From positions 1 through 9,731 of the forward strand of contig BDTQ01000171.1 in NCBI GenBank assembly GCA_002898135.1: a stretch of 9,731 nucleotides of DNA, read 5' to 3'. The translations under genes were made by a program, and so were the position numbers. The notes below the pieces were generated by a model. That model was not told the origin of the DNA and did not search any database. It worked only from the letters and a program-made list of their open reading frames with translations. Every line of letters begins with the position of its first letter. The stretch's first letter is position 1. Source of the DNA: a bacterium BMS3Bbin07 (GTDB taxonomy: Bacteria > Nitrospirota > Thermodesulfovibrionia > Thermodesulfovibrionales > JdFR-85). Shown piece after piece: positions 6,127 to 9,731 of this stretch.

Positions 6127-7071
6127 ATGCCTGAAGGAATCAAGATACTCACAGGTAATGCCAATAGGACACTTGCTGAGGAGATCTCGAATTTTCTCGG
6201 TGAACCCCTTACGGATGCCACTGTTACAACTTTTATCGATGGAGAGATAATGGTCCATATTGATGAGAACGTCAGGGGGGCTGATACTTTTGTTATCCAG
6301 CCCACATGTACCCCTGTTAATCATAATATAATGGAGTTATTATTGATCATTGATGCACTCAAGAGGGCATCTGCAAGGAGAATTACCGCTGTTATCCCTT
6401 ACTATGGATATGCCAGACAGGACAGGAAGGTGCAGCCGAGGGTCCCGATCTCCTCAAAACTTGTGGCAGACCTTATTGAGACTGCCGGGACTCACAGGGT
6501 CCTTGCCATGGACCTGCACGCCGGGCAGATACAGGGTTTTTTCGATATCCCGGTCGATCATCTCTACGCCACCCCGGTTCTTCTTGATCACATAAGAGAA
6601 CACTATCCCAATGGTGACCTTGTCATTGTATCCCCGGATGCCGGTGGTGTTGAGAGGGCAAGGGCCTTTGCAAAAAGACTCGGATGCTCCCTTGCCATAA
6701 TTGACAAACGGAGAGAGCGTGCAAATGTCTCTCAGGTAATGAATGTTATTGGTGATGTCAGGAACAAGGATGCAATGATACTCGATGATATAATTGATAC
6801 TGCCGGAACTACAGTACAGGCAGTGGAGGCCCTGAAGGAGAGAGGGGCAAAGAGGATTTCTGCTGCATGCACTCATGCTGTACTCTCAGGTCCGGCCATA
6901 GACAGGATAAACGCCTCTTCCCTTGAAGAGGTTATAGTTACAAATACCATACCCCTTGACAGCAAAAAGGAAAAATGTAGTAAAATAGTAAGTTTAAGTA
7001 TCGCCCGTATTTTTTCTGAATCAATAAAGAGAATACATGAGGAGACATCAATCAGTTCCTTATTTGTGTAG
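6127..7071 (+). CDS. prs: Ribose-phosphate pyrophosphokinase (PRPP synthase)
   Basis: This 314-residue cytosolic enzyme makes PRPP from ribose 5-phosphate and ATP for purine, pyrimidine, histidine, tryptophan and NAD synthesis. It is a class I PRPP synthase. FIDGEI is at 36-41, the ATP-site segment [11 protein letters not shown] at 91-101, and the metal-binding [12 protein letters not shown] with H131 at 128-139. The catalytic flap DKRRE with K194 and R196 follows. The ribose-phosphate loop DDIIDTAGT lies at 220-228, and [10 protein letters not shown] at 169-178. Length and motifs are fully typical. AAAGGAG lies 7 nt before the ATG. It leads the plus-strand train. A 212-nt gap with a terminator-like hairpin separates it from rplY, so rplY probably also has its own promoter. 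Confidence 0.97.
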   Translation: MPEGIKILTGNANRTLAEEISNFLGEPLTDATVTTFIDGEIMVHIDENVRGADTFVIQPTCTPVNHNIMELLLIIDALKRASARRITAVIPYYGYARQDRKVQPRVPISSKLVADLIETAGTHRVLAMDLHAGQIQGFFDIPVDHLYATPVLLDHIREHYPNGDLVIVSPDAGGVERARAFAKRLGCSLAIIDKRRERANVSQVMNVIGDVRNKDAMILDDIIDTAGTTVQAVEALKERGAKRISAACTHAVLSGPAIDRINASSLEEVIVTNTIPLDSKKEKCSKIVSLSIARIFSESIKRIHEETSISSLFV

Positions 7072-7110
7072 TTGGAGTTTGTGTGTAAAGTCGAACAGTT
7101 GCCGTTTTTC

Positions 7111-7189
7111 TGTCATTCCAGCTTGTCTGGAATCGTTTTTTAAGAAGGATTCTCAACTCCCGAATGTGTTCGGGATTGCGGAAATGACA
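7111..7189. repeat. Cloverleaf-like palindromic intergenic repeat (REP/MITE-like)
   Basis: The outer arms TGTCATT (7111-7117) and AATGACA (7183-7189) are reverse complements. Inside are two perfect 7-bp hairpins: ATTCCAG/CTGGAAT (7115-7121 with 7127-7133) and TCCCGAA/TTCGGGA (7158-7164 with 7169-7175). Elements of the form TGTCATTCC...GGAATC...GGGAAATGACA are familiar as dispersed palindromic repeats in many environmental bacterial genomes, and this looks like one diverged copy. It lies wholly in the prs-rplY gap. Confidence 0.65.
7115..7141 (+). terminator. Intrinsic terminator-like hairpin after prs
   Basis: A perfect 7-bp stem (ATTCCAG, 5-nt loop, CTGGAAT) is followed after CG by six Ts (7136-7141), 44 nt after the prs stop. 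The stem is only moderately GC-rich, so termination may be partial. It is part of the palindromic repeat, suggesting the repeat has been taken up as the terminator. Confidence 0.5.
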
Positions 7190-7228
7190 AATGACTGTAA
7201 TTTATACTGATTGAAAATACTGTTTTTT

Positions 7229-7262
7229 GACGCAGATTAACAAAGATGTAAAAATCTGCGTC
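7229..7262 (+). promoter_or_regulatory. 10-bp perfect inverted repeat in the rplY leader
   Basis: GACGCAGATT (7229-7238) and AATCTGCGTC (7253-7262) pair perfectly around a 14-nt loop. The repeat ends about 10 nt before the rplY ribosome site. It could be an RNA hairpin that regulates rplY or a dyad operator. A weak promoter, TTGACG (7227-7232) with TAAAAA (7249-7254, 16-bp spacer), overlaps it. There is no T-run directly after, so it is not a standard terminator. Confidence 0.5.
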
Positions 7263-7283
7263 CTAATTTTGAAGGAGGAATAA

Positions 7284-7931
7284 ATGGAAAGGATTACTTT
7301 GAATGCAGAACACAGGACCGAGGCAGGAAAGGGAATTGCCAGGTCCTTGAGACGTCAGGGATATATGCCTGCCGTGATTTACAGGGCAGGGAAGGCAACG
7401 CCTATAAAACTGAAGAAGCAGGATATTGTTAATTTTCTGAATTCCACAATGGGCGAACAGGTGATGGTTAATCTCCGGTTTTCCGATGGTAACTTAAGGC
7501 TGGCCCTGTTGAAGGATTATCAGGTTGACCCTGTTAAGGGGGAGCTCCTGCATACTGATTTTTACGAGGTTTCACTTAAGGAAAGGGTGAGGGTAACAGT
7601 CTCCATAGTACTGACCGGTGAACCGGTAGGAGTCAAGAAAGAAGGGGGAATCCTGCAGCAGGCCCATTCTGAACTGGAGATCGAGTGTTTACCTGATATC
7701 ATCCCCTCGCATCTTGAGATTGATGTCAGCGGGCTGAAAGTCGGTCACTCTTTACACGTCAGTGACCTCTCCCTTCAGGAGGGCATCAAGGTCTTTGATA
7801 ATCCTGAAGAAGTTATAGCTACGGTTATAGCTCCAACCATGGAGGTTGAAGCAGTTCCTGCTGAAGAGGCAGAGGCTGCCGAGCCGGAGGTTATAAAGAA
7901 GGGGAAGAAGGAAGAGGCGGAAGAGGGTTGA
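7284..7931 (+). CDS. rplY: 50S ribosomal protein L25, long form with CTC domain
   Basis: This 215-residue protein binds 5S rRNA in the large ribosomal subunit. The N-terminal L25 domain (about 3-92) opens with ITLNAEHRTEAGKGIARSLRRQGYMPAVIY. It continues to LLKDYQVDPVKGELLHTDFYEV, the usual 5S-binding fold. The C-terminal beta domain (about 97-183) contains VLTGEPVGVKKEGGILQQ and ECLPDIIPSHLEIDVSGLKVGHSLHVSDL. It is typical of the TL5/CTC form, which is longer than the E. coli protein. A low-complexity acidic and alanine-rich tail follows (about 187-215). GAAGGAGGA lies 6 nt before the ATG. pth starts 5 nt after the stop, a common pairing in bacteria. Confidence 0.95.
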   Translation: MERITLNAEHRTEAGKGIARSLRRQGYMPAVIYRAGKATPIKLKKQDIVNFLNSTMGEQVMVNLRFSDGNLRLALLKDYQVDPVKGELLHTDFYEVSLKERVRVTVSIVLTGEPVGVKKEGGILQQAHSELEIECLPDIIPSHLEIDVSGLKVGHSLHVSDLSLQEGIKVFDNPEEVIATVIAPTMEVEAVPAEEAEAAEPEVIKKGKKEEAEEG

Positions 7932-7936
7932 TATAG

Positions 7937-8491
7937 TTGTGGGTGATAGTCGGCTTGGGCAATCCCGGCAGAAAATACAGCGCAACGCGTCATAACATAG
8001 GGTTCATGGTAATTGATTCCCTGTCGGAGAGGCTATCCGTAGTCTTTACAGAAAAAGAGAAATATCTGAAAGGTGAGGGGCTTTATAAGGATAACAGGCT
8101 TGTCCTTATAAAGCCCCTCACTTATATGAACCTGAGCGGTGCAGCGGTCAGGGAGGTTTTAAGGATGAGGAATTGTCCTCCCGAAAGGCTCATTGTTGTT
8201 CATGACGACCTTGCCCTGCCGGTGGGAAGGATCAAGATCAGGGAGAGAGGCTCTTCCGGAGGACACAGGGGCATTCAGTCCATTATCGAATCCATAGGCA
8301 CAAATGAATTCATTCGTGTAAAGATAGGGATCGGCAGGTCGCCGGAGATTCCTGCTGAAGTCTATGTCCTTAAAAAATTCACTCCTCAGGAGAGAGAGAT
8401 TCTTAATGAGGCTGTTGAGTCGGCATCTGATGCAGTCCTGTCTATCATTGAGAAAGGTGTAAGCAGGGCAATGACCGAGTACAACAGATAA
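7937..8491 (+). CDS. pth: Peptidyl-tRNA hydrolase
   Basis: This 184-residue cytosolic enzyme frees tRNA from peptidyl-tRNAs that drop off the ribosome. The family core is clear: IVGLGNPGRKY (4-14, N9), catalytic H19 in ATRHNIGF, and KPLTYMNLSG (59-68, N65). VVHDDLALPVG (87-97) contains the catalytic-site D90, and RVKIGIGR lies at 127-134. The residue matching E. coli N114 appears to be R111 (GGHRGIQS rather than GGHNG), a position that varies in the family. I choose the TTG start at 7937, giving MWVIVGLGNPG. GAGGG lies about 9 nt upstream and the spacing matches homologues; the GTG at 7943 is the alternative. A perfect 19-bp inverted repeat lies inside the gene at codons 46-62. rsmB starts 8 nt after the stop. 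Confidence 0.95.
   Translation: MWVIVGLGNPGRKYSATRHNIGFMVIDSLSERLSVVFTEKEKYLKGEGLYKDNRLVLIKPLTYMNLSGAAVREVLRMRNCPPERLIVVHDDLALPVGRIKIRERGSSGGHRGIQSIIESIGTNEFIRVKIGIGRSPEIPAEVYVLKKFTPQEREILNEAVESASDAVLSIIEKGVSRAMTEYNR
8071..8123 (+). repeat. Perfect 19-bp inverted repeat inside the pth coding sequence
   Basis: GTGAGGGGCTTTATAAGGA (8073-8091) and its exact reverse complement (8103-8121) are separated by 11 nt. As RNA the stem can extend outward by one G-U and one A-U pair, and inward by U-G, A-U and A-U. That gives 24 pairs around a 5-nt CAGGC loop. The arms encode residues 45-63, ahead of the conserved KPLTYMN. No T-run follows. Far too long to be a likely chance match. Confidence 0.9.
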
Positions 8492-8499
8492 CCCTTCCC

Positions 8500-9731
8500 A
8501 TGAAAAAGAATAATCCACGGTTGCTGGCACTTCGTGCTTTAAATGAAATATGGCGGAAGGACAAGAGACCCCGGGAAGTGCTCGACTCTTATGCCGCCAC
8601 ACTTGACAGCAGGGACATGGCCTTCATCCAGGAGCTGGTTTATGGTGTTATCAGAAACAGGCTTTACATTGACTGGTGTCTGACTGCATACCTGAAAGAC
8701 CCGTCAGGACTTAAATATGCTACCCTGAATAACCTGAGACTTGGCGTCTATCAGGCATTTTTTATGAGGGTCCCTGACAGGGCTGTAGTATTTGAGACAA
8801 CAGAGGTTGAAAAGTCTGCAGGAAGAAATACAGGGCTCGTCAATGCAGTACTCAGAAAAATTATAACCGGAAAGACATGCCCTCCCTTGCCTGAGGACCC
8901 CGTAGAGAGGCTATCAATCCTCACATCTCACCCCGTATGGCTTGTAAGAAGATGGATTGAACGGTTTGGTGTCACTGAGGCAGAGGCCCTGACAAAGGCA
9001 AATAATACGGTACCACCTCTGACCCTCCGGGTAAATACCCTCAGAACAGACAGGGAAAAAGTGGCCGCGAGGTTGTCTGAAATGGGCATAGAGTTCAAAT
9101 GCACTGACTTCTCACCTGTCGGGATAAAGATACAGGGTAGTTATGTCTTCAGGGATATAGAGGGTTTACTGGGTGATGTATTTATTCAGGATGAGGCGGC
9201 TCAACTGGTAACTTATCTTTTACAGCCGCAGGAGGGTCAGGCAATACTCGATGCCTGTGCAGCCCCGGGAGGGAAGACGACCCATATTGCTGAGTTGACC
9301 GGGGACAGGGCAAGGGTCTATGCTGTGGAGAGCAGTGCCGAACGATTAGGGATTTTACAGGAAAACGTTCGGAGACAAGGCCTCGGGTCAGTTAAAATGA
9401 TCTGCTCGGACATAGTGGAGTTCAAGCCCCCGGAAGGTTTTCACGGAATTCTGCTTGATGCCCCCTGTTCGTCTCTTGGTGTTATCAGGCGTAATCCGGA
9501 TGTCCGGTACAAACACAGCCCGGAGATACTGAGACGTTTTCATGAAAAACAGGTGGAGATGCTTACCGCTGTCAGCAGGCATCTTCTTCCCTGCGGCATA
9601 CTGGTGTATTCCGTCTGCTCTACAGAGCCTGAGGAAGGGGAAGAGGTTATAAGGAGTTTCTTGCATAAAGAGAGGGAATTTTTTATTATAGAGGACACGG
9701 AAAGTTTACCCTCAACTTATGATAAAGGCCC
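8500..9731 (+). CDS. rsmB: 16S rRNA (cytosine-5-)-methyltransferase RsmB, 3'-truncated by the window
   Basis: An uninterrupted frame of 410 codons runs off the end. The product resembles RsmB (Sun/Fmu), which methylates C967 of 16S rRNA using S-adenosylmethionine. The N-terminal NusB-like RNA-binding domain (about 1-135) contains LALRALNEI and FIQELVYGVIRNRLYIDW, and ends near NTGLVNAVLRKI. SHPVWLVRRWIERFG links to the Rossmann methyltransferase domain. That domain holds the AdoMet motif DACAAPGGKTTHI (251-263), motif IV DAPCSSLGVIRRNPD with C323, and motif VI YSVCSTEPEE with C373. The two cysteines are the expected pair of an RNA m5C methyltransferase. The ATG at 8500 is 8 nt after the pth stop with no Shine-Dalgarno, suggesting translational coupling. 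Expected full length is about 440-450, so only the last few tens of residues are missing. Confidence 0.93.
   Translation, partial: MKKNNPRLLALRALNEIWRKDKRPREVLDSYAATLDSRDMAFIQELVYGVIRNRLYIDWCLTAYLKDPSGLKYATLNNLRLGVYQAFFMRVPDRAVVFETTEVEKSAGRNTGLVNAVLRKIITGKTCPPLPEDPVERLSILTSHPVWLVRRWIERFGVTEAEALTKANNTVPPLTLRVNTLRTDREKVAARLSEMGIEFKCTDFSPVGIKIQGSYVFRDIEGLLGDVFIQDEAAQLVTYLLQPQEGQAILDACAAPGGKTTHIAELTGDRARVYAVESSAERLGILQENVRRQGLGSVKMICSDIVEFKPPEGFHGILLDAPCSSLGVIRRNPDVRYKHSPEILRRFHEKQVEMLTAVSRHLLPCGILVYSVCSTEPEEGEEVIRSFLHKEREFFIIEDTESLPSTYDKG

Noticed and set aside
8159..8602. 147-codon open frame on the minus strand
   Set aside because: Antisense to pth and the start of rsmB, both clearly real; treated as a shadow.
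1..9731. Defence system, prophage, toxin-antitoxin or CRISPR content
   Set aside because: All substantial frames are housekeeping or transport genes; no regularly spaced repeats, integrase, transposase or nuclease motifs were seen on either strand.

Overview
The window is an ordinary-looking bacterial chromosome segment of moderate GC, densely coding. It holds a long minus-strand gene train (1-5930) and a divergent plus-strand train (6127-9731), which meet at a 196-bp divergent promoter region. The gene content suggests a free-living Gram-negative-type anaerobe or microaerophile: a citramalate synthase of the LeuA-like type, a HemY-type protoporphyrinogen oxidase, type I dehydroquinase, and the order prs-rplY-pth. 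I lean towards Nitrospirota (Thermodesulfovibrio-like) or a related deep lineage. This is an inference from gene order and style, not a database result.

Minus strand, in transcription order: cimA (citramalate synthase, isoleucine route), scpA (chromosome segregation), an unrecognised 23-codon ORF joined to both neighbours by TGATG stop/start overlaps, an EamA/DMT transporter, aroD (shikimate pathway), a 142-bp structured element with 25-bp perfect terminal inverted repeats, hemG/hemY (haem synthesis) behind its own extended -10 promoter, a DUF465 (YdcH-like) small coiled-coil gene, and the first 18 codons of ilvD. CimA and IlvD both serve isoleucine synthesis. The other genes are housekeeping passengers.

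Plus strand: prs (PRPP synthase), a cloverleaf-like palindromic repeat whose first hairpin plus T-run can act as the prs terminator, rplY (L25/CTC) with a 10-bp inverted repeat in its leader, pth (peptidyl-tRNA hydrolase, TTG start) and a 3'-truncated rsmB (16S rRNA m5C methyltransferase). Together these serve nucleotide precursor supply and translation.

I found no defence island, CRISPR array, tRNA, rRNA or intact transposon. The most unusual signals are structural. They are a perfect 19-bp inverted repeat (24 pairs as RNA) inside the pth coding sequence, the 25-bp-TIR element between aroD and hemG, and the doubly coupled 23-codon ORF next to an 8-bp tandem repeat that forms the end of scpA. 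No gap between genes exceeds 300 bases.
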